Assembly (NCBI GenBank): GCA_000996275.1
Contig: LCEG01000001.1
Location: 62,001-126,000, forward strand
DNA from: a candidate division TM6 bacterium GW2011_GWE2_42_60
GTDB taxonomy: Bacteria > Babelota > Babeliae > Babelales > Babelaceae
DNA length: 64,000 nucleotides
Direction: 5' to 3'
Shown: one piece after another, positions 29,483-38,350 of the stretch
How positions within the stretch are numbered: position 1 is the stretch's first letter
How the letters are laid out: each line of letters begins with the position of its first letter
The notes under the pieces: generated by a model
Told to the model about the DNA's origin: nothing
Database searches by the model: none
Seen by the model: the letters and a program-made list of their open reading frames with translations, nothing else
Position numbers and translations under genes: made by a program

Positions 29483-30916
29483 ATGGAAAATAGATTATTT
29501 AAAGCGAGTGCCTTGGCCCTTGTTCTTTTGTTCACTGGGCAGTTTGCTTCTGCAATGAATGTTAAGCCAGGGAGCACTACGACTCAGCCCTTACTAATCG
29601 AAGAGAAGAAAGACGATAAGAAGGTCGAAGAGATCGTCGAGAAGAAAGAAGAGAAGGTCGAGAAGAAAGTCGAAGAGATCACAGTCAAGAAAGACGAGAA
29701 GAAGGTCGAAGAAATCGTAGTCGAGAAGAAAGAAGACGAAGAGATCAAGATCGAAGAGATCAAGAAGGTCGAAGAGACTGAAGTCAAGGAATTGATCGAA
29801 GGCGGCAACAAAGAAGAGAAGAAGGTCGAAGAGAAGAAAGAAGAGATCATAGTCGAGAAAGACGAGAAGAAGGTCGTAGTCGAGAAGGTCGAAGAGAAGA
29901 AGATCGAAGAGAAGAAAGAAGAAAAGACCAATACCACTACCTTCAGAAACGGCTTCAAGATAGTCAACAAGAACGTCGAAGAGAAGAAAGAAGACGAAGT
30001 CAAAGAAAAAGCCAATCCACCAAGCTACTTTTCATTAGCTCTTGGATACCTTGCCATGCCTTTTGTCGGTGGATATAACTTGGTAAAAACACCAGTTGTC
30101 GGTACGTGTAAAGCTGTCCGTCATCCAGTCGATACAACAATAGCCGCTTACAACTATTTGACCAACTTGGACAAAGTGGCCGTTGCGCAAGAGAATCTTC
30201 GTTTAGCTAAAAAATCTCTTGGAGAACTATTTCATATAAATGCAGAATTAGCATTCGATCTTATTGATGCAAGCGGTTCAGATTGGACACAAGGTCTTGT
30301 TGATGCAAATCTTGCATGCGCACAAGCGGGTAAAGTGCTTTTCGGCGACAATGCCGAATTTACTCTTGAATTGACCGAAGCTGAAACTGCTCTTAATAAT
30401 GCAAAAACAGAAAATAAAGCCACTGCTCAAGTAGCTGTTAATAACGCTGCTCTTAAGGTGATTAAAGTTGCGGCTCAGATTGAAGAAGATGAAAAAAATA
30501 AAGCAGACGTTGCGAAATTCCAAGATCTTCTTTACGACCGTAACTTATTCTTCATTGAATGTGCTGATTCTATTAAGGAAATTAAGCACAAAGAGAAAGT
30601 TGATAAAAACCCTGAAGTGGTTGGCAACGAAGCTGAATATAAAGCTTTCCACGATGCTTTCACAACCGAAGAATATAAGAAAGCATACGATGCTAAAGTT
30701 GACGCTGAAAACAAACTTTCTGCAGCACGTCATTGGATGTACGTCGGTACAAAAGATGGTGTAAAAAATGCCGCTTTAGCTACCGTTAAGTTCCCAATGA
30801 ACCATTATTGGATTACCGCTGGTGTTGCTGGTGTCGCTGCACTTGGTGTCACCTATGCCTTGTTGACCGGACGGTCAGTCCCTGGCGTTAGTTTTGTTAC
30901 TTCAAAGATTGGTTAG
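29483..30916 (+). CDS. Secreted Lys/Glu-rich surface-type protein (paralog A)
   Basis: Signal peptide MENRLFKASALALVLLFTGQFASA; E/K repeat region; C-terminal AGVAGVAALGVTYALLTGRSVPGVSFVTSKIG shared with the next gene. Confidence 0.75.
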   Translation: MENRLFKASALALVLLFTGQFASAMNVKPGSTTTQPLLIEEKKDDKKVEEIVEKKEEKVEKKVEEITVKKDEKKVEEIVVEKKEDEEIKIEEIKKVEETEVKELIEGGNKEEKKVEEKKEEIIVEKDEKKVVVEKVEEKKIEEKKEEKTNTTTFRNGFKIVNKNVEEKKEDEVKEKANPPSYFSLALGYLAMPFVGGYNLVKTPVVGTCKAVRHPVDTTIAAYNYLTNLDKVAVAQENLRLAKKSLGELFHINAELAFDLIDASGSDWTQGLVDANLACAQAGKVLFGDNAEFTLELTEAETALNNAKTENKATAQVAVNNAALKVIKVAAQIEEDEKNKADVAKFQDLLYDRNLFFIECADSIKEIKHKEKVDKNPEVVGNEAEYKAFHDAFTTEEYKKAYDAKVDAENKLSAARHWMYVGTKDGVKNAALATVKFPMNHYWITAGVAGVAALGVTYALLTGRSVPGVSFVTSKIG

Positions 30917-30959
30917 CTTGCTTAAGCAGATAGACAATTGTTATTGCTGACGCAGTAAC

Positions 30960-31025
30960 AAATCTGTTGAATTAAATAAAGAAGCAGGGGCGAATGTATA
31001 TAAACTACAATTGCCCTTGCTTCTT
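30960..31025 (+). terminator. Terminator-like hairpin after paralog A
   Basis: AGAAGCAGGGGCGAATGTA…TACAATTGCCCTTGCTTCT; same position as the hairpin after paralog B. Confidence 0.65.
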
Positions 31026-31135
31026 GTTATCTGGTGCGATTGGCACGAAGGCCAAGAGAATACCCCAGAATGGTTTTGGGTGGTTTTTTGAAATATGAGA
31101 AACCTGTTATGAATCAAATTAAAAGGATTATTTTC

Positions 31136-32350
31136 ATGGAAAATAGATTATTTAAAACGAGTGCTTTGGCCCTTGTTCTTTTGTTCACTGGGCAGTTTGC
31201 TTCTGCAATGGAGACTAATACAACCCCAGAGAACACAGTGAAGGAAAATTCCAAGATCGAAGCCAATAACGAAAACGACGAGATCACCGTCAAAGGCTAC
31301 AAAGACGGGAAGCCAGTCGACGAAGAGAAGAAAGACGACAACGACGGCGAGAAGACCGAAAACGAAAAACAACCAACTGATCAATCAGGTCTCGTTTCAT
31401 CGACTCTTTCATATCTTGCTATGCCTTTTGTCGGTGGGTACTATGCTGTCTTGCATCCAATTAAAGCAATCAAGAAAACATACAACTATTTGAACAACAC
31501 CAAAAAAGTAGCTGTTGCGCAAGAGGAATTTAATGCAAAAACAAAGACTTTCAAAGAACAGTGTGATGCAAAAATAGACCGTATGAAGAAATTAGAAGAT
31601 GCAAATGTAGAATTGGCGTCTAAGCTTCTTGCCGCAAGCCACTGTGATTGGTCTACAGAGCTTATTAATGCACATGTTGCATGCGCAAAAAGTGCAGCAA
31701 AGCTTTTGGTAACGGAAGAAAAAGATGAAGCAGCTGTTCTTGAGGCATTGACTGGAGCTGAAAACATCCTCGCTGGTGCAGATAAAGCAGCGAAGCCTGA
31801 TGTTCAATTACTTATTAATAACAATGCTACTACTTTGATTGAATCTGCTCTCAATCTAAAATTAAGCGGAAATGATGAGGAAGATAATAAGTTGAAAACG
31901 AGTGTTGACTATAGTAACTTCCGCCGAGATCTTCATGCTCGTAACGAAATACTCTTTGCCCTTGCGAATAAGATTCAAAAACAGAGTCATGTGGATGCTA
32001 AAGACAAAGTAGTTGTTGATGGCAAAGAAACTGAAAAAGCTGTTAAAGAAGTTCAAGGCAACGAAGATGAATATAATGCTTTCCACGATGCTTTTAAAGA
32101 CACAGATGAGTATGTAGCTGCAGCCAACGATAAAGCTAAAGCTGAAGACAATCTTTTTGTAGCACGTCATTGGATGTTAGTAGGTACAAAAAAAGCCGCT
32201 AAATCAGTAGTTAAGTTCCCAGTTAAGCATTATTGGTGGACCGCCGCTGGTGTTGCTGGTGTCGCTGCACTTGGTGTCACCTATGCCTTGTTGACCGGAC
32301 GGTCAGTCCCTGGCGTTAGTTTTGTTACTTCAAAGATTGGTTGCTTGTGA
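31136..32350 (+). CDS. Secreted surface-type protein (paralog B)
   Basis: Same signal peptide, C-terminal segment and flanks as paralog A with a diverged middle. Confidence 0.75.
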   Translation: MENRLFKTSALALVLLFTGQFASAMETNTTPENTVKENSKIEANNENDEITVKGYKDGKPVDEEKKDDNDGEKTENEKQPTDQSGLVSSTLSYLAMPFVGGYYAVLHPIKAIKKTYNYLNNTKKVAVAQEEFNAKTKTFKEQCDAKIDRMKKLEDANVELASKLLAASHCDWSTELINAHVACAKSAAKLLVTEEKDEAAVLEALTGAENILAGADKAAKPDVQLLINNNATTLIESALNLKLSGNDEEDNKLKTSVDYSNFRRDLHARNEILFALANKIQKQSHVDAKDKVVVDGKETEKAVKEVQGNEDEYNAFHDAFKDTDEYVAAANDKAKAEDNLFVARHWMLVGTKKAAKSVVKFPVKHYWWTAAGVAGVAALGVTYALLTGRSVPGVSFVTSKIGCL

Positions 32351-32419
32351 AAAAGCTTGCTTAAGCAGATAGACAATTGTTATTGCTGACGCAGTAACAA
32401 ATCTGTTGAATTAAATAAA

Positions 32420-32464
32420 GCAGCAGGGGCGAATGTAGTTTATACATTCGCCCCTGCTGCTTGT
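32420..32464 (+). terminator. Terminator-like hairpin after paralog B
   Basis: GCAGCAGGGGCGAATGTA-gttta-TACATTCGCCCCTGCTGC, perfect 18-bp arms. Confidence 0.7.
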
Positions 32465-32516
32465 TATCTGGTGCGATTGGCGCGAAGGCCAAAGGCGCAC
32501 TACAACTGAGTCAAAC

Positions 32517-35108
32517 TTAGTTTGCAGAGATGATAACGATTTGGAAATCAACATCTTTAGGAGTTAGTACAACGGCTGAACTTTCTACGGCGTAAACTTC
32601 AATTGTATTTGCGGTAGTAAATCCATCAACAGTAAGAGTTGTTGTTGATCCACCACCAACTGCAAAAGGATTTGCAAAACCGACTATGAAGTTAGCTCCA
32701 GGGTTTAGGGTAATCTGATAATGGCCGGTTCCTATCCTAGAGTAGTTTATATCATCTGTATACGCGGTCCATACTCCGCCATGTAACAGTCCACTGCTTA
32801 TACGTGTTGATGAATAACTTCCCGAACTGCCGCGTATTGAGCCTGCAACTTGTAATTCTTTTGTCGATCCTACAAAGAACGATGCGCCAAGAGAGCTTGC
32901 GTTGCCTATGAAAATACGATTATCGTTGAGAGTTCTTCCTGCTGAGCCAATGCAGATGTCGTTAGTTGAAGTTGCAGTAAGTGATGAGCCTGCTGATGAA
33001 CCTAAGCAGATATTTGATGTTCCTGAGGTAATTGTAGATCCTGCACTTGAGCCAAGAGCAGTGTTGTCAGTCCCTGTGTTATTTGCGGCAAGTGCGCTTC
33101 TGCCACATGCGGTATTATTTGTGCCAGATGTGAGAGCTGTCAAAGCCCCCACGCCAAAGCCTGAGTTGTTACCGCCGGTTAACAATACATTTGTATTTCC
33201 AGCATTATCGCCAACAAAGATATTGGTTGCAGGAGTTGGTCCGGTGTGGTGAATGTAAGGATTGCTTGAACCACCTTCAGTGATAACCGTTGTGGCATCA
33301 AGATGAATGTTATTATAAAACTCAACCGTACCGTTCCCTCTGATAGCCATACGTGGTGTTGGGACTGTATCGATTAATTGGCTGGTTCCCATTACGATTG
33401 CGCCAAACCCAGATCCAAGTGGAGTGTCAGGGCCAAGTGTTATCTGTGCAGTTCCATAGGCACCCGCGCCAGTACTTGGGAAAACAGAGGTGCCGGCGAC
33501 ATCATAGTAGTTAAATGAGAGGTTTATTCGGTCGAAAGCAGTTACTCCGAATGCTGCGACGTCTTGATTAGTCCACAAGAAACCTTCTTCTCTATTGCCT
33601 GTGTTTACTGCAAAAGTTTTCTTGGCTGCCATGTGCATATTGTTAGATAGCGTTACATCTCCAATGAGAGCAGAAGTTCCATCAACAACGAGGTTATTGT
33701 CGCCTGGAGCAGAAGTTCCACCAACATGAAGCCCGCCAGAGGTAGTGCCGACAAAGGCGCTGCCTGTTGTGCTTAAATCACCTGTAAGCGTGAATCCACC
33801 GGTTGTTGAAGTTGCAAGACGGTCTGTTATTGGGTTGATACCGACGAGATTAAGAGCATTAGCTCCATCGGATTGATTTACACCACCGATGTAGCAGCCA
33901 GTTTGAGAATTGGCACCCAAGCGGGTTATCTTAGTTTCAGCAGCGATGCCTGCAACGCCTGATCCAATACAAATATTGTCGTTTTCTGTGCTGGTATAAT
34001 TTGATCCGGCGTTGTAGCCGATGAGGGTGTTGTTGCTGCCTGTGGTAATGCCTGCGAAATTAGTGGATCCTGCGTGTCTCCCGAGTACAGTATTCTGATT
34101 GCCGGTGGTGATAAATGCACCTGCGTGAGCACCAAGCGCAGTGTTTTCATCTCCCCCAGTTGCGCTTTGCAGTGCACGGCGTCCAATGGCAGTATTAAAG
34201 GTTCCATCTGTTAAAGCTAGCAGAGCGCCAACACCAAAACCTGCGTTTTCGCCGCCAGTGGCTGTAAGATTTCCCGCACTGCTACCAACAAAAATATTGG
34301 TGATAGGAGTTGGTCCTGTGTGGTGAATGTAAGGGACTCCAGCTTCTTTTACTACAAGCCCGTTTTCGAGACCGCCTGGTAATGTTTCAAGACGTGCGAG
34401 TTCAGCGCCGGCATTGTTGTGGAAAAGTATTGCAATGTCAGTGTCTGGCGCAATTGGTTCAAGAATAATGTCGTCATGGAAGATAGTTGTGCCGACAATT
34501 GTGCCGGTGATGGTGCCATCAACCACGAGATTACCTCCAACATGGAGATTGTGGTCGATATTGACATCGCGAGCAAGGGGGTACAATTCTTCTGGGTTTG
34601 ATTGTGAACCGATATCTGGCAATGGATTAAGGCCTCCTGGTTCAAGAGCTGGTCGTGGTGCACGGAGTTCTGAGTCTGTTTGTACGGTAATAAGAAGCGC
34701 TTCTTGTGCAAGCAGATCTTTACATTCATTAAGGCCGGCAACGATGGTACGAAGTTCTTCGTCGTTAGCGATTGCATCGTGGTGTTTTTCCAAGACAAGT
34801 GTTGCTTCTTCAACTGCTTGTTTTACAACTTCTTGTGATGCTGTTTTATTGTTTTTTGCAAAGCGTGATGCAAGCGTTTGAAGCGCGTCAGATTTTTCTT
34901 GAGCTGTTGCAAGAGGAGCTATTTTACTGATTACGGTTGCAAGGGGACTGAGCTCATTCCCTATAAAAAGGTACGGTGATGAGGCACGTACTACCTCACT
35001 GACCTCTTCAGCAGAAAGTGCTATGCGAAGGTCTTCGCCTGCGCTGATGGCTGCGCCACCACATAAAAGAATAAACGCGCAGAATATGCGCTGTAAAGTG
35101 TGCTTCAT
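32517..35108 (-). CDS. Large secreted repeat protein with YadA-head/tail-fibre-like NTAxGxxAG repeats
   Basis: Signal peptide MKHTLQRIFCAFILLCGGAAISA, SD AAGGAGAGG; two YIHHTGPTPxTNIFVG…GFGVGAL…NTAxGR.AL modules. Confidence 0.75.
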   Translation of the reverse strand: MKHTLQRIFCAFILLCGGAAISAGEDLRIALSAEEVSEVVRASSPYLFIGNELSPLATVISKIAPLATAQEKSDALQTLASRFAKNNKTASQEVVKQAVEEATLVLEKHHDAIANDEELRTIVAGLNECKDLLAQEALLITVQTDSELRAPRPALEPGGLNPLPDIGSQSNPEELYPLARDVNIDHNLHVGGNLVVDGTITGTIVGTTIFHDDIILEPIAPDTDIAILFHNNAGAELARLETLPGGLENGLVVKEAGVPYIHHTGPTPITNIFVGSSAGNLTATGGENAGFGVGALLALTDGTFNTAIGRRALQSATGGDENTALGAHAGAFITTGNQNTVLGRHAGSTNFAGITTGSNNTLIGYNAGSNYTSTENDNICIGSGVAGIAAETKITRLGANSQTGCYIGGVNQSDGANALNLVGINPITDRLATSTTGGFTLTGDLSTTGSAFVGTTSGGLHVGGTSAPGDNNLVVDGTSALIGDVTLSNNMHMAAKKTFAVNTGNREEGFLWTNQDVAAFGVTAFDRINLSFNYYDVAGTSVFPSTGAGAYGTAQITLGPDTPLGSGFGAIVMGTSQLIDTVPTPRMAIRGNGTVEFYNNIHLDATTVITEGGSSNPYIHHTGPTPATNIFVGDNAGNTNVLLTGGNNSGFGVGALTALTSGTNNTACGRSALAANNTGTDNTALGSSAGSTITSGTSNICLGSSAGSSLTATSTNDICIGSAGRTLNDNRIFIGNASSLGASFFVGSTKELQVAGSIRGSSGSYSSTRISSGLLHGGVWTAYTDDINYSRIGTGHYQITLNPGANFIVGFANPFAVGGGSTTTLTVDGFTTANTIEVYAVESSAVVLTPKDVDFQIVIISAN

Positions 35109-35225
35109 ATGCACCTCTCCTTGTAAAAAAAGAACTTCGTTTACCAATTTGGCTACTACCTTGGTCACTATAATCACCAAACGACAAAAAAGTCTAGATC
35201 CTGTTTTGGAATATTTTGAGAAAGA

Positions 35226-36062
35226 TTATTTTTGTCTTGTGCCACTCAATTTCCGATAGAGGCTTGTCGCAAAAAGATGCCCAAGCGAAGCGAGAATAAG
35301 GCTACCGAGAGAGATTGCACTCACGATAATACCTTTTTGTGATTTAACTATGTCTACGATGAGTTTAGCCTGCTCAAGCGACTGTGAGGCTATTGCGTTT
35401 GGGTTGGTTAAGAGTATTTTCGGTTTTTCGAGCAGCTCGTTAAATGTATCGAGGTAGCCATATTTTGAGAGAATAAAAAGTTTTACAATGGCGAGGATGA
35501 CGAGAATAATCGAAATCCAGAAGAGTGGTCTTTTTATTGCTCGTGTGCATCGCCAGCTGTGGGCAAGTGAGCCAAAGGGGCCTTTACCGAGATCAACAAC
35601 AGCATAGGCTGAGAACATCCAGCGGAATGTGAAGTAGATGGCGGGGAAAATAAGCAAGAATAAAGAAAAGAAGCCTGCAATTGAAATGATTATTGCGGAG
35701 CAGAGGATGATGATGCCATTGCCGATTTGATTAAACATAAAGAACGGAGTTTTTTTATGGTCATAAAGGTCAAGTGCTATTTTGGTACTGGCTGCGACTG
35801 TGAAAGTTGAGGCGATGCCGACACTGATAATGGCGATGGTTGCGAGGATGATTGGTGCGCTAAAAATGAGTAAAATGCTTTTAGCTTCGCTTACTCCTGA
35901 ACCAAAAAAACCATAGCCGTAAACGCCTGCAATGCAGAGTGTGAAGATAATTATTCCAATGGCAAGCGCATTTACCAAAAGCCGTGGGGCGGCGACCCAC
36001 CAGTATTTGAAGAGTTTGGTGAAAGCGAATTTGAGTGAATCACGAATGAGTGCAGTGTACAT
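35226..36062 (-). CDS. Polytopic membrane protein (paralog of 37204 and 6756)
   Basis: LIFPAIYFTFRWMFSAYAVVDLGKGPFGSLAHSWRCTRAIKRPLFW; start at 36062 after SD AAGGAG. Confidence 0.65.
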   Translation of the reverse strand: MYTALIRDSLKFAFTKLFKYWWVAAPRLLVNALAIGIIIFTLCIAGVYGYGFFGSGVSEAKSILLIFSAPIILATIAIISVGIASTFTVAASTKIALDLYDHKKTPFFMFNQIGNGIIILCSAIIISIAGFFSLFLLIFPAIYFTFRWMFSAYAVVDLGKGPFGSLAHSWRCTRAIKRPLFWISIILVILAIVKLFILSKYGYLDTFNELLEKPKILLTNPNAIASQSLEQAKLIVDIVKSQKGIIVSAISLGSLILASLGHLFATSLYRKLSGTRQK

Positions 36063-36165
36063 AGATTTCTCCTTGAAAAATTGTATGCGAATATAGTGGC
36101 AGGCTAACGCAACATATGCTGTTTTGGCAAGAGTTGGCGTTAAAGCTATTTTTTTATTACCCCCA

Positions 36166-36540
36166 CCGCTCATCCCGATGGTTCCCTTCGATACGCTTCG
36201 CTATTCTGGGTAAACTACCTCTTCGAGATGCATCTCCCGCATCAAAAAGTCTCTCTCCACCGCTCATCCCGATGGTTCCCTTCGATACGCTTTGCTACTC
36301 TGGGTAAACTATCTCTTCGAGATACATTTTTTCTTCGAAAAAACATTCACCATGAGCAGGGTTGAGTTTACCCCCTCTCCCGCTCATCCCGAGTGTTTTT
36401 GCGTGAGCAAAAATGTATCGAGGGAGAAGGGAGGGAGAAAAGCGGTAGCGATTTTTTAGTTTTTGAGCATTAAAAAATTATTTTATCACCTTGCTCCCTC
36501 GATACATTTTCCTACGGAAAACACTCGGGATGAGCGGTGA
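36166..36540. repeat. Palindromic intergenic repeat island
   Basis: At least four units, with central hairpins TTTTTTCTTCGAAAAAA, TTTTTGCGTGAGCAAAAA and TTTTCCTACGGAAAA. Confidence 0.9.
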
Positions 36541-36592
36541 AGGGAGGGAGAAAAGCGGTAGTAAGTTTTTTGAATAAATTATTATAAAAAAA

Positions 36593-36877
36593 TCAAAACT
36601 TTTTTTTGCTTAACTTCGAAATTTGCGCCCAATTTTTGGCAATCAAAGCTTCTTTTTTCTTTCGCGACCAGTTTTTTATCTTTCGTTCAGCCTCAAAGGC
36701 TTCATCGCGAGTTGAGAATGTTTCTGAAAATACGAGTTCTAAAGGTCTATTTTGTGTAGTGTAGCGGCATCCAATTCCATCGTGATGCTCTGCTATTCTT
36801 TTTTCAAGATTATCGGTATGCCCTACGTAAAATGAACCATCAGCACAGCGTAAAATGTACATGTAAAAATATTCCAT
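36593..36877 (-). CDS. GIY-YIG nuclease (URI/UPF0213-like, standalone)
   Basis: FYMYILRCADGSFYVGHTDNLEKRIAEHHDG…ELVFSETFSTRDEAFEAERKIKNWSRKKKEALI. Confidence 0.92.
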   Translation of the reverse strand: MEYFYMYILRCADGSFYVGHTDNLEKRIAEHHDGIGCRYTTQNRPLELVFSETFSTRDEAFEAERKIKNWSRKKKEALIAKNWAQISKLSKKKF

Positions 36878-36911
36878 AATTACCTCAATATATTCAAGCT
36901 TGGCACATTGC

Positions 36912-37110
36912 CGCTATTCTCCCTCGATACAACCGCTCATGGTGAGTGTTTTTTCGAAGAAAAAATGTATCTCGAAGAGATAGTTTACCCAGAGTAGCAA
37001 AGCGTATCGAAGGGAACCCCATTCGACAGGCTCAGGACATACTTCGATACGACCCGCTCATCCTGAGTGTTTTCATCGAAGATGAAAATGTATCGAAGGA
37101 TCAGTATGCC
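36912..37110. repeat. Palindromic intergenic repeat island
   Basis: Central hairpins TTTTTTCGAAGAAAAAA (36933 unit) and TTTTCATCGAAGATGAAAA (37054 unit). Confidence 0.9.
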
Positions 37111-37203
37111 TGGGTACGGGGCTCTGCTGGATTTTATCGAAGAATTAATATGCCTAGGCTCGGGGCTCTGGGGAGGCGAAGTGTGCAAGAGTTGGCGTTA
37201 AAG

Positions 37204-38022
37204 CTATCTTTTCTCATTTAACTGGCGGTAAAGTGATGCCAAAAACAGCTGCCACAAAGAAACAATGACCAGCAAAACAATGCCTGCATTGCCGAGCAGA
37301 TTGATGCGATGCTTCTCATAAAAGAGGTTGAGTATTTTACTGAGCTTTGCAGTGTACTTATATGAGTGCGAAAAAAAGTGCCGCTGATGAGCGATAATTT
37401 TATGAACAAACGAAAATGTGCCATGATACCAATAAAATATAAATACTGAGAATGTGGCAATTGCAAAAATAATAGCCAGCCAAAACATAACTCGCTTGAT
37501 ACGTTCCGAGGTACGCCAGCTTTGTGAGAGTGCTGCGACCGGACCTCTGTTTTGATCAACAATTGCAAAAGGGTGAAAAATCCATCGAAGCTGCAAATAG
37601 GCGCCAGGGAAAATAAGCATGCAGTAGCCGATACAGGCTACGCAGTGGTCAATAATTGAGGTGCAAGCAATGAGTATTCCATGACCAAGCTGGCTCGAAA
37701 GAAAAAAGGGTGTTTTCTGCTGGTCGTAAAGATCAAGCGTAATCTTTTTTATTGCTGCCCATGCCCAAAGAGCGACAAGAGCGGCGGTGATGAGATACAG
37801 TATTTTTACGATAGAGGGCGTTTGCAGAATCATGGAAAACGTTACACGTTGCTTTGGGTTGAAATTGACAAAGTAATAGCCGTAGACGGAGAGAAGAGAG
37901 AACACAAAAGTAACGGTGCCAATAATGAGTCCATTAAGTGCGAATCGTGGAATGGCGATTAACCAAAAAGGAACTACTTTTTTAAGTGCAAAGAGCGCTG
38001 ATGAACGAATGGGTGTATCCAT
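37204..38022 (-). CDS. Polytopic membrane protein (paralog of 35226)
   Basis: MLIFPGAYLQLRWIFHPFAIVDQNRGPVAALSQSWRTSERIKRVMFW. Confidence 0.65.
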   Translation of the reverse strand: MDTPIRSSALFALKKVVPFWLIAIPRFALNGLIIGTVTFVFSLLSVYGYYFVNFNPKQRVTFSMILQTPSIVKILYLITAALVALWAWAAIKKITLDLYDQQKTPFFLSSQLGHGILIACTSIIDHCVACIGYCMLIFPGAYLQLRWIFHPFAIVDQNRGPVAALSQSWRTSERIKRVMFWLAIIFAIATFSVFIFYWYHGTFSFVHKIIAHQRHFFSHSYKYTAKLSKILNLFYEKHRINLLGNAGIVLLVIVSLWQLFLASLYRQLNEKR

Positions 38023-38167
38023 TTTTTTCTCCGTTTTTTACCGTTTTAGCGTGGTAGGCTTAAGAGGAAGTTAGCTCATAATGAGGCGCATGCGCAAGAG
38101 TTTATGGAAAAAAACCTCAGTGTTAAAACTAGTCAATCTATCGATCTAGAAGATAAATACGTCAGAT

Positions 38168-38340
38168 CCGCTCACCCTGAGTGTTTGATGCTGTGTACTG
38201 CAAAAAAATTCACCATGAGCAGGGTTGAGTTTACCCCCACCGCTCATCCCGATGGTTCCCTTCGATACGCTTTGCTACTCTGGGTAAACTATCTCTTCGA
38301 GATACATTTTTTCTTCGAAAAAACACTCACCATGAGCGAG
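38168..38340. repeat. Palindromic intergenic repeat cluster
   Basis: 38240-38340 nearly identical to 36260-36360. Confidence 0.9.
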
Positions 38341-38350
38341 AATTTGTTCC

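Larger units (their letters stand above)
36127..37207. mobile_element. Candidate mobile block: GIY-YIG gene plus repeat islands bounded by a 23-bp direct repeat
   Basis: GCAAGAGTTGGCGTTAAAGCTAT at 36127-36149 and 37185-37207; repeat islands at about 36166-36540 and 36912-37150. Confidence 0.55.

Noticed and set aside
29584-30015. Minus-strand Ser/Phe-rich ORF
   Set aside because: Antisense shadow of the E/K repeat in the secreted paralog.
34141-34326. Short plus-strand ORFs opposite the NTAxG repeat protein
   Set aside because: Antisense of coding repeats; the similar ORF at 32902 merely mirrors the internal duplication.
36166-38340. Possible CRISPR array from dense short repeats
   Set aside because: Units differ in length, orientation and centre, spacing is irregular, and no cas genes are present.
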